A DNA stretch of 52,379 nt from NCBI GenBank assembly GCA_018435665.1, contig JAHDND010000062.1, positions 1 to 52,379 of the forward strand. Reading direction: 5' to 3'. A program made the position numbers and the translations under genes. Shown here piece by piece: positions 44,811-52,379 of the stretch; the stretch's first letter is position 1, and each line of letters starts with the position of its first letter. Under the pieces are notes generated by a model that was given only the letters and a program-made list of their open reading frames with translations, had not been told where the DNA came from and made no database searches. The stretch is from Candidatus Thiosymbion sp. (GTDB lineage: Bacteria; Pseudomonadota; Gammaproteobacteria; Chromatiales; Chromatiaceae).

Positions 44811-46202
44811 TTGACTCCGATGGTTCCCCTGGCCATGTTCGGCTGGCTGCCCTTCAGCCTCTGGCTGTTCAGTCGTCTGCCACCGCGTTATGCGGTCATT
44901 GCTGCTTTTGCCCTAGGCTGGATGTTTTTGCCCCAATACAGCTATGGCATCTCTGGCCTGCCGGACTATTCAAAGGTCACCGCCATGGGCATCGGCATCC
45001 TGCTAGGGACGATAGTCTTCAATCCACAGATCCTTCAGCGTTTCCGACCCCATATCTTGGATTTGCCGCTGATCGCATGGTGTTTGATACCCTTTTTTAC
45101 CTCCGTCTCCAATGGCCTGGGACCCTACGACGGTCTCTCTGGAGTTCTTAATCGCACCGCCATGTGGGGATTACCCTATTTCATTGGCCGGCTTTATTTC
45201 GACAACCGCCAAGCCTTGGCTGAACTCGCCTTCGGCCTTTTCATCGCCGGACTCATCTATATGCCCTTCTGTCTTTGGGAAGTGGTGATGAGTCCCCGGC
45301 TGCATAAAATCGTTTATGGATGGCATCCCCACGACTTCGGTCAGGCCAAGCGGGGCGGAGGCTTTCGGCCGGTAGTCTTCATGGAACATGGTCTCATGGT
45401 GGCCATGTGGATGGTGACGGCCTTTCTTAGCGGTTATCAGTTGCTCCGTTCAGGCTGGTTGGTCGAGAAATTTCCCCAGTTTAAGGCATTCTGGAAACCA
45501 ACGATCCTGATGCTGCTGATGACGGTGATCCTCAATAAGTCTACCGGGGCCATGTTTCTGATGGTGTTAGGGATGCTGATGTTGCACGGACTGCAGGCGT
45601 CCCGCTCTCCCTTCCCATTCCTGCTGCTTCTGCTATTGCCGTTGCTCTATGTGATTACCCGAGGCGGGGGTTACTGGGACGGTCAGAACTTGATCAACGC
45701 CGTGGCCAGTGTGGCGAGTGAAGAACGTGTCGGTTCATTGGCTTATCGTTTGGATAACGAGACTATCCTGGCGGAACGGGCCAAGGAGAGGCCCCTGTTG
45801 GGTTGGGGGGCCTATGGTCGATCTTTCGTCCGCGACGAGGAGGGCAAACCCATTTCGGTGCCGGATGGACTGTGGATACTTGTCTTCGGCCAGAACGGGA
45901 TTTTTGGTCTCTCGGCACTGCTGAGCCTGCTGGTACTGCCGCCTCTATTGTTCATGCGTCTTTATCCCCCCCGACGGTGGGATACGATATCGGTTAGGGC
46001 CATCGCGGCCACACCCCTGTTGATGGCACTTTTCACGCTGGACAGCCTTTTTAATGCCATGTTCAATCCATTGATTATTCTGCTGGCGGGAAGTATCACC
46101 AGTCTCTGGTTGAACCAAGCAGCGGACTTGGCAGAGTCAGATATCACGCAGGGCGACTTCATAGCCCAAGATTTGGGTCCCCATCCCACCCGCTTATTTT
46201 GA
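44811..46202 (+). CDS. O-antigen polymerase/ligase-like membrane protein (Wzy type)
   Basis: A 463-residue protein with about 10-12 membrane segments (for example FLLLLLLPLLYVITR; GLSALLSLLVLPPLLFM). The loop between late helices contains ETILAERAKERPLLGWGAYG, the family pattern of Wzy/WaaL proteins (RxxxW/LxxxPLxGxG). Placed between the co-polymerase and flippase genes, it should polymerise the repeat units in the periplasm. The start is a TTG at 44811 with AGGAGG eight bases before it. The ATG at 44820 is an alternative but is poorly spaced. Confidence 0.83.
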   Translation: MTPMVPLAMFGWLPFSLWLFSRLPPRYAVIAAFALGWMFLPQYSYGISGLPDYSKVTAMGIGILLGTIVFNPQILQRFRPHILDLPLIAWCLIPFFTSVSNGLGPYDGLSGVLNRTAMWGLPYFIGRLYFDNRQALAELAFGLFIAGLIYMPFCLWEVVMSPRLHKIVYGWHPHDFGQAKRGGGFRPVVFMEHGLMVAMWMVTAFLSGYQLLRSGWLVEKFPQFKAFWKPTILMLLMTVILNKSTGAMFLMVLGMLMLHGLQASRSPFPFLLLLLLPLLYVITRGGGYWDGQNLINAVASVASEERVGSLAYRLDNETILAERAKERPLLGWGAYGRSFVRDEEGKPISVPDGLWILVFGQNGIFGLSALLSLLVLPPLLFMRLYPPRRWDTISVRAIAATPLLMALFTLDSLFNAMFNPLIILLAGSITSLWLNQAADLAESDITQGDFIAQDLGPHPTRLF

Positions 46203-46224
46203 AGGTCCCCAGGAATCGCAAAAG

Positions 46225-47715
46225 ATGTCCAGTTCAGCAAACCAGGAGGTCTCCACCCCCAGCCCACCTTCCCAGTCGGGGCGGCGGTTGGCGTTACGAG
46301 GTTCATTCTGGACGCTTCTGGGTTATGGTGGCTCCCAGTTACTGCGTCTGGGCAGTAATCTGGTCCTCGCCTGGCTGTTGTTTCCCGATGCCTTTGGTCT
46401 CATGGCACTGGTTGCAGTCTTCATGCAGGGCTTGCAGATGTTCACCGACATCGGTCTGGGTCCCAGCATCATTCATAACAAGCGCGGCCTGGATCCGGCC
46501 TTTCTCCACACTGCCTATAGTCTGCAAGTCTTGCGCGGCTTTTTTTTGTGGGGCCTGAGCTGGCTCCTGGCCCCCATGGTGGCGGCCTTTTTTTCCGCTA
46601 CCGATCCCCAAGCCGAATCCCTCGTCAGTCTGATGCCGGTGGCGGCACTGACAGCGGTCATTGGTGGCTTCAATTCCATGGGGATTCATTTGCTCAATCG
46701 GCACATGAACCTCCGCCTATTCACCGCGCTTGAACTCTTGCCGCAACTGGCTGCCTCCCTGGTCATGATTTTGTGGGCCCTCTGGTCTCCCAGCGTTTGG
46801 GCCTTGGTGAGTGGAGGATTGGCCTCCAGCCTGGTGCGCCTGATGCTCAGTCATGTCTGGAATCCGGGACCCCGCGATCGTTTTGGCTGGAGTCAAGACT
46901 GTTTTGGCGATTTGTTTCACTTTGGCAAGTGGATCTTCCTCAGTACCCTGGTGGCCTTTATGGCGCAGCACCTGGATCGTATCCTGCTGGGCAAACTCTT
47001 GAGTCTGGCGGAACTAGGGGTCTACAGCATTGCCATGACCTTCGCCAGGGTCCCCATTCATGTCTCCAGTCGTCTGAGTAGTACCGTCATCTTTCCGCTC
47101 CTGGCGCGCCTTCAGGATAATCCCAAGGCCCTGGTGACGGCCTGTCTACAGGCCCGCCAACAGGTACTCTGGGTCAGCGGCGCAGTCTGTGTGGGCTTTG
47201 CCCTGGCCGCGCCGCTCTTTTTCGGTCTGCTTTATGATCATCGTTACAGCGAGGCGGGCAGTATTTCCCAATGGCTGGCCCTGTACGTCTGGAGTCACGT
47301 GCTGATGGTAAGCATGGATCGTATTCCCCTGGCCTTGGGGCAACCCAAAAAGCTCTTCCAATCTGGTCTGTTGACTACCCTGGCCATGCTTCTGGCTCTT
47401 CCAGGCTATATCCTGTTTGATCTCCCGGGCTTTATTCTCGGCATGACTATGGCGAATTTGCTGGCCCATGGCTATCTGGTGGCGGGTCTGCCCGAGGGAC
47501 GGGCCGACATGCTACGCCAGGGTTTAGTCTTCAGTTTGGGGCTACTGACCTATGGTTTGCCGCTGGTGTTGTTGTTGAGAAACCCGTATTTCGCCAGCAA
47601 TCCCGGGCAGCATGCCCTCCTGGTGGTGCTGGGGGGCTTACTTCCCCTGCTGATGAGCGCTTGGGCGCTTCGTTCGGCGATGAAATCACGCAGCAATCAG
47701 TCGGCGTCAAAATGA
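46225..47715 (+). CDS. Polysaccharide flippase (Wzx-like, MOP superfamily)
   Basis: A 496-residue polytopic membrane protein of the oligosaccharidyl-lipid flippase group. Near the N-terminus GSFWTLLGYGGSQLLRLGSN and LLFPDAFGLMALVAVFMQGL match the first two helices of the family, and DIGLGPSIIHNK follows. The mid-protein FHFGKWIFLSTLVAFMAQHL and LDRILLGKLLSLAELGVYS are also characteristic. It should move undecaprenyl-linked repeat units across the inner membrane. It starts 22 bases after the polymerase gene and overlaps the next gene as ATGA. Confidence 0.9.
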   Translation: MSSSANQEVSTPSPPSQSGRRLALRGSFWTLLGYGGSQLLRLGSNLVLAWLLFPDAFGLMALVAVFMQGLQMFTDIGLGPSIIHNKRGLDPAFLHTAYSLQVLRGFFLWGLSWLLAPMVAAFFSATDPQAESLVSLMPVAALTAVIGGFNSMGIHLLNRHMNLRLFTALELLPQLAASLVMILWALWSPSVWALVSGGLASSLVRLMLSHVWNPGPRDRFGWSQDCFGDLFHFGKWIFLSTLVAFMAQHLDRILLGKLLSLAELGVYSIAMTFARVPIHVSSRLSSTVIFPLLARLQDNPKALVTACLQARQQVLWVSGAVCVGFALAAPLFFGLLYDHRYSEAGSISQWLALYVWSHVLMVSMDRIPLALGQPKKLFQSGLLTTLAMLLALPGYILFDLPGFILGMTMANLLAHGYLVAGLPEGRADMLRQGLVFSLGLLTYGLPLVLLLRNPYFASNPGQHALLVVLGGLLPLLMSAWALRSAMKSRSNQSASK

Positions 47716-48512
47716 AGAAATTCATTTCTCCGACTCGACGAGAGTGGGTCGAGATTGCCCAGCGAATTAGTCTGGCAGATCCAGCGAGTATCGATCTGAT
47801 CCGGGAACGGGGTACAGATGTGCGCATCGCTAGAGCACTGGGCCCCAGGGGTGAGCGGGTCGTGGTCAAGCTTTGGAATCGTCCTGGGCTGAGGGGCGTG
47901 ATGCGTCGCTGGAGTCGGACCAATCCCGCTGGCCGTGAATGGGACGCCCTCCGCCGACTCCGGGCCGCGGGGCTGGAAGTGCCCCGCCCCTACGCCTATT
48001 TGACCGGGCTGGGATCGCCCGCTGTTCATACCGAGGCCTTGATTACCGGCGACTTGGGACTTTGCAGTGATGCCGTGGACAGATTCAAGGCCCTGATTCG
48101 GGAAGGGGATCGGACAGGGGAACTGGCATTCGAGGAGACACTGATCGAGGTGACCAGGGCCATGATCAGTCTTGGCTATCTCGACACTGATCATCGATTA
48201 CCCAACTTTGTGGTGACCCCCTCGGGGAGACCGGTGCGGCTGGACTTCGAACTCAACCTCTGGCATCCCTTCCCGCGGCTCTGGACTCGCGATTACGGTT
48301 TGATGCTGGGTACCCTGATCGGTAGTTATGTCTTTGCTGTCCAACCGGACATGGATCGGGTGAAGGCCTTTGCTCGGGCCCTCCGCTTGCGACTGGACCC
48401 GCCAAAGTCCGTGTTGAACCGTGCCGCGGTGCGGGTGGATGAGATGCTAAGCCGGCAGCAGGCGGAGATTGGCCTGGCCATCCGGGTTACTGATCTTTGG
48501 TCAACTCCATAG
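47712..48512 (+). CDS. Lipopolysaccharide-kinase-like protein
   Basis: A 266-residue protein related to the Kdo/Rfa (WaaP/KdkA) kinase fold. VVVKLWNRPGLRG holds the ATP-binding Lys. A catalytic-loop-like stretch LGYLDTDHRLPNFVV (D-x5-N) is followed by VRLDFELNLW, the DFE/DFG-like metal motif. It may phosphorylate a glycan or lipid anchor, though the target is unknown. It is the last intact gene of the cluster and is translationally coupled to the flippase gene (4-base overlap). An upstream in-frame start inside the flippase gene is unlikely. Confidence 0.75.
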   Translation: MKKFISPTRREWVEIAQRISLADPASIDLIRERGTDVRIARALGPRGERVVVKLWNRPGLRGVMRRWSRTNPAGREWDALRRLRAAGLEVPRPYAYLTGLGSPAVHTEALITGDLGLCSDAVDRFKALIREGDRTGELAFEETLIEVTRAMISLGYLDTDHRLPNFVVTPSGRPVRLDFELNLWHPFPRLWTRDYGLMLGTLIGSYVFAVQPDMDRVKAFARALRLRLDPPKSVLNRAAVRVDEMLSRQQAEIGLAIRVTDLWSTP

Positions 48513-48549
48513 ACAACAGTCAGTGACGCAGAGTTGATCCCTGACCGCC

Positions 48550-48723
48550 AATCGCCTTTGGGGGTGGGACTGTGACGACCTCTTGCATGGGCATTTTGCC
48601 TTTGCCATTTGGGATGCTTCGCCGCGACAGGGGCTCTTCACGGTCCGTGAATCCATGGGCCTGCGCCCCTTCTATTACCGTCACCACCCTGGGATCTTCC
48701 AATTCCCCAGCGAGATACGCTAG
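48550..48723 (+). pseudogene. Fragment of an asparagine synthetase (glutamine-hydrolysing) gene
   Basis: One frame reads RLWGWDCDDLLHGHFAFAIW, then LFTVRESMGLRPFYY and FQFPSEIR before a TAG at 48721. This is the region about residues 90-150 of the class II glutamine amidotransferase domain of AsnB, where the usual pattern is W..C...L.G.FAFA.WD, L...RD..G..P.YY and F.SE. Neither the N-terminal catalytic Cys nor the synthetase domain is present. AsnB-like genes occur in polysaccharide clusters, so this is probably a relic of a lost cluster gene. Degraded sequence may continue to a TAA near 48822. Confidence 0.75.
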
Positions 48724-48893
48724 ATCCGCGCCGTCACCGGCCATTCGGCTCCCCTGCGTGAGGCCATGGCATTGAATCTTGCCTTCCTGACCGCCCTGGA
48801 GTCGCAATGGACTGAGAGGCTATAAAAAAATTCTATTAATTCATTAGCTCCGAATGATCCATCAAGCCGTGAAACTTTGGGATTGGCGGTGGC

Positions 48894-49229
48894 TTAGGTG
48901 AAGGCCCGAAGGGCGACCGTCTCGTCATCGAAGATCTGAAAGACGGTCTGCAACCGGGTCAGTTCGAAGAGGGCGCGCACGGTGTTACTCATGCCGCAGA
49001 GGTAGACGTCCCCTTCGCGCTTGCGGGCTGCCTGGAGGGCGCTGACGATGACCGCCAGGCCACTCGAATCCATGAAGCTGGTGGGCGACAGGTTGAGGAT
49101 CAGTTTGCCGCTGCCTCGGTCGATGATCTCCTTGAGGGTGGCACGGGCGCCGGCGGCGTCGGCCATCATCAGGCGTTCCGGCAGTTTGACGATGTCGACA
49201 CCCTCCTGGGTGCGGTGTTCGAGGTTCAT
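48894..49229 (-). CDS. STAS-domain anti-sigma factor antagonist
   Basis: A 111-residue SpoIIAA/RsbV-like protein consisting of one STAS domain. ILNLSPTSFMDSSGLAVIVS has the phosphorylatable Ser55/Ser56 after the Asp, and VYLCGMSNTVRALFELTRL is the typical second half. Unphosphorylated antagonist binds the HATPase kinase and frees its target. It is the third member of the partner-switching set, separated from the kinase gene by about 250 bases of repeat-rich DNA. No -35/-10 boxes were evident within the repeat. Confidence 0.92.
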   Translation of the reverse strand: MNLEHRTQEGVDIVKLPERLMMADAAGARATLKEIIDRGSGKLILNLSPTSFMDSSGLAVIVSALQAARKREGDVYLCGMSNTVRALFELTRLQTVFQIFDDETVALRAFT

Positions 49230-49329
49230 GCGAGGGGTACTCCAGGGGTGTCAGGTCACGGCAGGGTGAGGGGCGCCAGGGTTCGACGACGAACTCTGGG
49301 GCCGGTGGCGTCCGCGCCTTGAGGTAGGG

Positions 49330-49505
49330 TCACGTCAGGGTTTACTCGGGTTCAGAACAGTTCAGGACAGAACATAACGGGTCAAGACCAGTCAGGTCAG
49401 GACCGATGGGGTGAAGACAAGTCAGGACAGAAAGGGTCATGACAGGTCAGGTCAGAACAAAATGTGTCAGGTCAGGTCAGGTGAGGTAATAGGTCAGGGT
49501 CAGTA
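49330..49505. repeat. Degenerate GTCAG/TCAGG tandem array
   Basis: Between the kinase and STAS genes the plus strand is dominated by runs such as AGTCAGGTCAGGACC, AAGTCAGGACAG, ACAGGTCAGGTCAGAAC and TGTCAGGTCAGGTCAGG. The 5-base unit is GTCAG, with AGAAC/GGACAG variants interspersed. The array reaches into the last codons of the kinase gene, whose stop codon (49477-49479) is formed by a repeat unit. Confidence 0.85.
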
Positions 49506-49962
49506 CATTCCGGTTGTCTGTCCGGCGGTAGCTTACCGCATGGGTCCATTCGTGAATGATCTGCCAGCCGCGCCCGCCATCGGCATCGGCTGACGCCGGG
49601 GTTGCCGGGTCCAGGGCCCGGGCCGGTAGTGCTTGACCCTCATCGTGGATCGCCACCGCGACCGCCTCGTCGCTGCGGGTCCACTCTAGGTCGATGGGCA
49701 GACCGGGCTCCCCGCCGTAGGCATGTTCGATACAGTTGTTGAGGGCCTCGACGATGGCCGTGGTCAGCTTGAAGGCCGCCATGGCGTCGAGCCCGGCCTG
49801 GGCGCACAGGTCCAGCAGGTGCGGCTGGAGTTCCGCCACCTCAGCCGGATCGCTGTGCAGCCGCAGGTGCAGGCGGTCGGGGTGGGCCAGGGCTGCTGCC
49901 TGGGGGGCCGCGGCGGCCGGCTCCGGGGGGGTGGGGGTCTGGGTGGAGGTTGGCGGGTTCAT
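49477..49962 (-). CDS. Anti-sigma-factor-type serine kinase (RsbW-like HATPase)
   Basis: A 161-residue HATPase of the GHKL superfamily. The N box is AIVEALNNCIEHAYGG (about 69-84, with Glu72 and Asn76). The G1-like region is in VAVAIHDEGQALP, and the G2-like glycines are in DADGGRGWQIIHEWTHAVSY. An extra Pro/Thr/Ala-rich N-terminal 28 residues is probably disordered. It would phosphorylate a STAS antagonist and bind a target. The start codon overlaps the stop of the upstream PP2C gene (ATGA). Which sigma factor or enzyme is held by it is not shown. Confidence 0.9.
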   Translation of the reverse strand: MNPPTSTQTPTPPEPAAAAPQAAALAHPDRLHLRLHSDPAEVAELQPHLLDLCAQAGLDAMAAFKLTTAIVEALNNCIEHAYGGEPGLPIDLEWTRSDEAVAVAIHDEGQALPARALDPATPASADADGGRGWQIIHEWTHAVSYRRTDNRNVLTLTYYLT

Positions 49963-51278
49963 GGGGTGGTCCGCTCCGCAGCGGGCGGGATCTGGGGGGC
50001 TCGCATGTCCTGGCCGCTGCGGTTGCCGCGGTCGCTGCTGCCGCTGCTGCCGCTGCTGCCGCTGCTGCCGCTGCTGCCGCTCAGGCCACTCAAGGTCAGC
50101 GGCCTTTCCAGCACCAGCAGGGAGATGTCGTCCTCGAAGTCCTGGGGCCCCCGCCAGTCGCGTAGACGTTCGTCGAGGACGGCGGTCAGGCTCATGCCGG
50201 TCTGGGCGGCAAAGCTCAGGCTGGCGCGCAGTCGGGACTCGTCGAAGGCCTCCCCGTGGCGGTTGCGGCACTCGGTCACGCCATCGGAATAGAGCACCAG
50301 CTTGTCCCCGGGAGCCAGTTGCACCTCTTCGGCCCGGTAGTCCACCTCAGGGAACATGCCGACGGGGAGTCCGCTCTGCTGGAGGATGTCGATGACCCCT
50401 GACTGACGCAGGATCAAGGGGTAGGGGTGCCCGGCCAGGGCCAGCCGCACGCGGCCGGTGTGCTTTTCCAGGGTACCGTAAGCGATGGTGGCGTAATTTT
50501 CCACCTCCCCGTCACGACTGGTGAGCTGGCGATTGAGATCGGCGAGAAAGGTCGCCGGGTCGAAAAAGTCCGCCACGGCGGTCCCTGGTCCCCCACCCGG
50601 CACCAGGGAGCGGCTCAGGCTCACCGAGAGCAGGGCCGCGGGGACCCCGTGGCCGGAGATATCGAGGTGGTAGAAGCCCACCAGGTCGGGGGCCAGCTCG
50701 AAGAAATTGAAACTGTCACCGGAGACCTGGGCGGCGGGGAGGAAGAGCCAGTGGGCGCGGAAGGGAGAGGCCGCCTGGTCGCTGGTTGGCAGGAGCTGGC
50801 GCTGAATGCGGGCGGCGGTGGCCAGGTCGGCCTGGATCTGGTGGTAGGCCTGGGCGAGCTGGTTGCGGGATTCCAGCAGATCCCGGTTCTGTTCCCCCAG
50901 GCGCTGTTCTAGGGCCAGGATGCGCTCGCCCACCCGCAGGCGCGCCCGCAGTACTTGGGCCTCGAATGGTTTGGTGACAAAGTCATCGGCCCCGGCGTTG
51001 AGCCCCTCCACCAGGTCGGCGCTGTCGGAGCGACCGGTAAGCAGGATGATGTAGGCGTAATGTCCCAGGTCGGTGGTGCGCACGGCCCGGCAGAGTTCCG
51101 GGCCCGACATGCCGGGCATCATCCAGTCACAGATCACCAGCCGGACGTCCTGGGCCAGCAGCAGGCCCAGACCGGCATGACCGTCCTCGGCCTCTAGGAC
51201 CTCGTAACCCCAGCGTCGCAGCAGGAGGCTGACGTAGAGGCGAGCGTCGGCCGCGTCATCAATGACCAGGATTTTCAC
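49959..51278 (-). CDS. Response regulator with PP2C-type (SpoIIE/RsbU) phosphatase output
   Basis: A 439-residue protein. An intact receiver domain covers 1-120, with acidic pair in VIDDAAD, phosphoacceptor Asp51 in ICDWMMPG, and Lys in FVTKPFEA. A coiled coil follows (about 125-165, EQRLGEQNRDLLESRNQLAQ), then a SpoIIE-type phosphatase domain (about 195-390, with ARIQRQLLP, SGDSFNFF, LDISGHGVPAA and LYSDGVTE). Phosphorylation of the receiver should control dephosphorylation of the STAS antagonist. The C-terminus carries a (SGS)-type repeat, GSSGSSGSSGSSGSS, encoded by a 9-bp tandem repeat. It is coupled to the kinase gene. Its sensor kinase is not in the window. Confidence 0.94.
   Translation of the reverse strand: MKILVIDDAADARLYVSLLLRRWGYEVLEAEDGHAGLGLLLAQDVRLVICDWMMPGMSGPELCRAVRTTDLGHYAYIILLTGRSDSADLVEGLNAGADDFVTKPFEAQVLRARLRVGERILALEQRLGEQNRDLLESRNQLAQAYHQIQADLATAARIQRQLLPTSDQAASPFRAHWLFLPAAQVSGDSFNFFELAPDLVGFYHLDISGHGVPAALLSVSLSRSLVPGGGPGTAVADFFDPATFLADLNRQLTSRDGEVENYATIAYGTLEKHTGRVRLALAGHPYPLILRQSGVIDILQQSGLPVGMFPEVDYRAEEVQLAPGDKLVLYSDGVTECRNRHGEAFDESRLRASLSFAAQTGMSLTAVLDERLRDWRGPQDFEDDISLLVLERPLTLSGLSGSSGSSGSSGSSGSSDRGNRSGQDMRAPQIPPAAERTTP
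50034..50078. repeat. 9-bp tandem repeat (5 units) in the phosphatase gene
   Basis: Five exact copies of GCTGCTGCC, on the minus strand coding (Gly-Ser-Ser)n in the tail of the PP2C protein. Since the unit is a multiple of three, copy-number change would alter only linker length. Confidence 0.93.
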
Positions 51279-51582
51279 ATGTCTCCTGCGTGGTGTTGCG
51301 GTAGGGCGGCGACCGGGAAGGGTCGCGGGATGAGTTCATTCTGAAACCCCGGGGCGCAATGTCAATACATAACCCGCATTCTGTCCGCAGGTTGATTGGT
51401 TCCAGGCCGGGGCCGGCCCCGCCGTCTCCCCATTCACCCCCAATTCGGGCTGTGTCAGGTCCCGCCGGCTGCTGCGCCAGATTCCATGCCGAGACCGGAT
51501 GGGGTGGACCCCGGTTTCGCCGGCGCCAAGCATCGCCTTCGCCGTGACTTTGTGGGATCATCCTTCCCACAGCGGAGGGTGC
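51279..51582. other. Divergent intergenic region
   Basis: About 300 bases between the phosphatase gene and the next plus-strand gene. Short overlapping open frames look non-coding. No clear promoter boxes, hairpins or operators were recognised. Confidence 0.35.
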
Positions 51583-52218
51583 ATGAACCAAAAAATCAAT
51601 GACCTGATCAGCAGGATTAGTGAACTGGAGGAGGAGGTCGAGCTGGAGATCGCCAGCCGGCGGGTCCAGTTCCACTTCACCCTGGATGATCGCCGGGTGC
51701 GCTTCGAGCGAGAGGTGCTGGCCCAGCACCGGCGGCTCAAGACCAGTGTCCTGCGTTATCTGGCCCAGGCGCGCCTGCTTAATCTGATCTCCGCGCCCTT
51801 CATCTATGCCGTCCTCCTGCCGCTGTTGTTGGTCGATCTGGCGGTGACAGGCTACCAGTGGCTTTGCTTTCCCCTCTATCGGATTCCCCGGGTACGGCGG
51901 CGCGACTACTTCATCTTCGATCGCAACAGCCTGGCCTATCTCAACATCATCGAAAAGGTCAACTGTACCTATTGCGCCTATGCCTCTGGCCTGACGAGCT
52001 ATGTCATGGAAATCGTCGGGCGAACGGAACAATATTGGTGCCCGATCAAGCATGCCCGGCGGGTCCTGGAGGCGCACTCTCGCTATGAGCACTTCGTGGA
52101 TTTTGGCGATGCCGAGGCCTATCGGGCGGAGCTGGAAACCCTACGTCGTGACTTTCCGCAGCCTGCCGCCCGCGCGGCAACCGCGGGTGCTAAACAAACC
52201 GGAAATGCTGAACCCTGA
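51583..52218 (+). CDS. Conserved membrane protein of unknown function with clustered Cys
   Basis: A 211-residue protein. The N-terminal 60 residues are a charged coiled coil (INDLISRISELEEEVELEI). One or two membrane segments follow (about 65-97, SAPFIYAVLLPLLLVDLAV). A conserved-looking C-terminal part holds YLNIIEKVNCTYCAYASG and RTEQYWCPIKHARR, that is Cys128-x2-Cys131 and Cys153. The spacing could suit a metal or redox site, but this is inference. I remember related uncharacterised proteins but no function. GGAGG lies four bases before the ATG. It is followed 27 bases later by a regulator gene. Confidence 0.78.
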   Translation: MNQKINDLISRISELEEEVELEIASRRVQFHFTLDDRRVRFEREVLAQHRRLKTSVLRYLAQARLLNLISAPFIYAVLLPLLLVDLAVTGYQWLCFPLYRIPRVRRRDYFIFDRNSLAYLNIIEKVNCTYCAYASGLTSYVMEIVGRTEQYWCPIKHARRVLEAHSRYEHFVDFGDAEAYRAELETLRRDFPQPAARAATAGAKQTGNAEP

Positions 52219-52245
52219 TCCGCGCTGGATAATGAGGTCAAGACC

Positions 52246-52379
52246 ATGATCGAGGAATTGCGTGGGACCCTGCTGTTGTCCCAGCTCTCTCCTGAGCAAC
52301 TGGAACGGGTGGCGCGCCGGGCGGTGCGCTCGCGTCTGGCGGATGGACAACTCCTCTTCAGTCAGGCGGACCCCTTCGA
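52246..52379 (+). CDS. Cyclic-nucleotide-binding-type (Crp/Fnr-like) protein, partial
   Basis: Only the first 44 residues are in the window: MIEELRGTLLLSQLSPEQL, then ERVARRAVRSRLADGQLLFSQ and ADPF. The helix 'LxxSxLSPEQLxxVA', followed by a strand ending 'G(Q/E)xLFxQGDP', is the start of a cNMP-binding domain as in Crp/Fnr regulators. Whether a DNA-binding domain follows is beyond the edge. Confidence 0.7.
   Translation, partial: MIEELRGTLLLSQLSPEQLERVARRAVRSRLADGQLLFSQADPF

Noticed and set aside
49962..50271. Longer HATPase protein starting at 50271
   Set aside because: The extra 103 codons are Arg/Pro/Gln-rich out-of-frame sequence of the phosphatase gene. The ATG at 49962 overlaps the phosphatase stop as ATGA.

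Overview
The window looks like chromosomal DNA of a high-GC gammaproteobacterium. The housekeeping proteins (Rep, PolA, ArgE, Pat, MepA) are of gammaproteobacterial type, and the overall gene style recalls purple sulfur bacteria (Chromatiaceae). That family placement is an inference and cannot be proved from the window.

Layout. 1-3771 (minus strand): the end of a GDP-fucose pair (fcl, cut by the window edge, and gmd), then the murein endopeptidase mepA overlapping a histone-deacetylase-like deacylase. 4200-9152 (plus): a large Pat-type protein lysine acetyltransferase, a thiolase and a DUF2076 protein. 9654-16065 (plus): a type I restriction-modification locus in the order hsdR-hsdS-dinD-hsdM, with an AT-rich hsdS. 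16111-17940 (minus): toxin-antitoxin genes in different states of decay, comprising an MNT nucleotidyltransferase with a broken partner, a Phd-like antitoxin tail, an intact VapBC pair and a frameshifted gene. 17963-26639: tRNA-Leu, tRNA-Cys, rep, a DUF2782 protein, argE, a DUF433/DUF5615 toxin-antitoxin pair, polA and a small unknown gene. Two diverged copies of an intergenic hairpin repeat lie at 20531-20697 and 26824-26985.

27041-48512: a heme oxygenase, then a Wzx/Wzy-type exopolysaccharide cluster of about 21 kb. It has an initiating phosphoglycosyltransferase, seven glycosyltransferase genes plus a WecG-type one, an FkbM methyltransferase, acetyltransferases, an outer-membrane export lipoprotein, a Wzc-like chain-length protein, a polymerase, a flippase and a lipopolysaccharide-kinase-like protein. 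It ends in an asparagine synthetase fragment. Several members are unusual. One is a nucleotidyltransferase/beta-helix/phosphoglycosyltransferase fusion that has lost its catalytic Asp-Glu. Another is a WecG-type transferase fused to a STAS domain. There is also a membrane-anchored receiver domain without phosphorylation residues, a glycosyltransferase fused to a hexapeptide acetyltransferase, and a Wzc-like protein with a broken Walker A. GC content drops visibly in parts of the cluster, especially about 30.1-35.5 kb.

48894-51278 (minus): a complete partner-switching module, with a receiver-PP2C phosphatase, an HATPase anti-sigma kinase and a STAS antagonist. A degenerate GTCAG tandem array lies between the last two. 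The window closes with an unknown membrane protein and the start of a cyclic-nucleotide-binding-type regulator. The most interesting combination is a polysaccharide cluster that carries its own STAS domain and pseudo-signalling proteins and sits next to a partner-switching module. A phosphorylation-dependent link between the two is a testable inference, not something the sequence shows.
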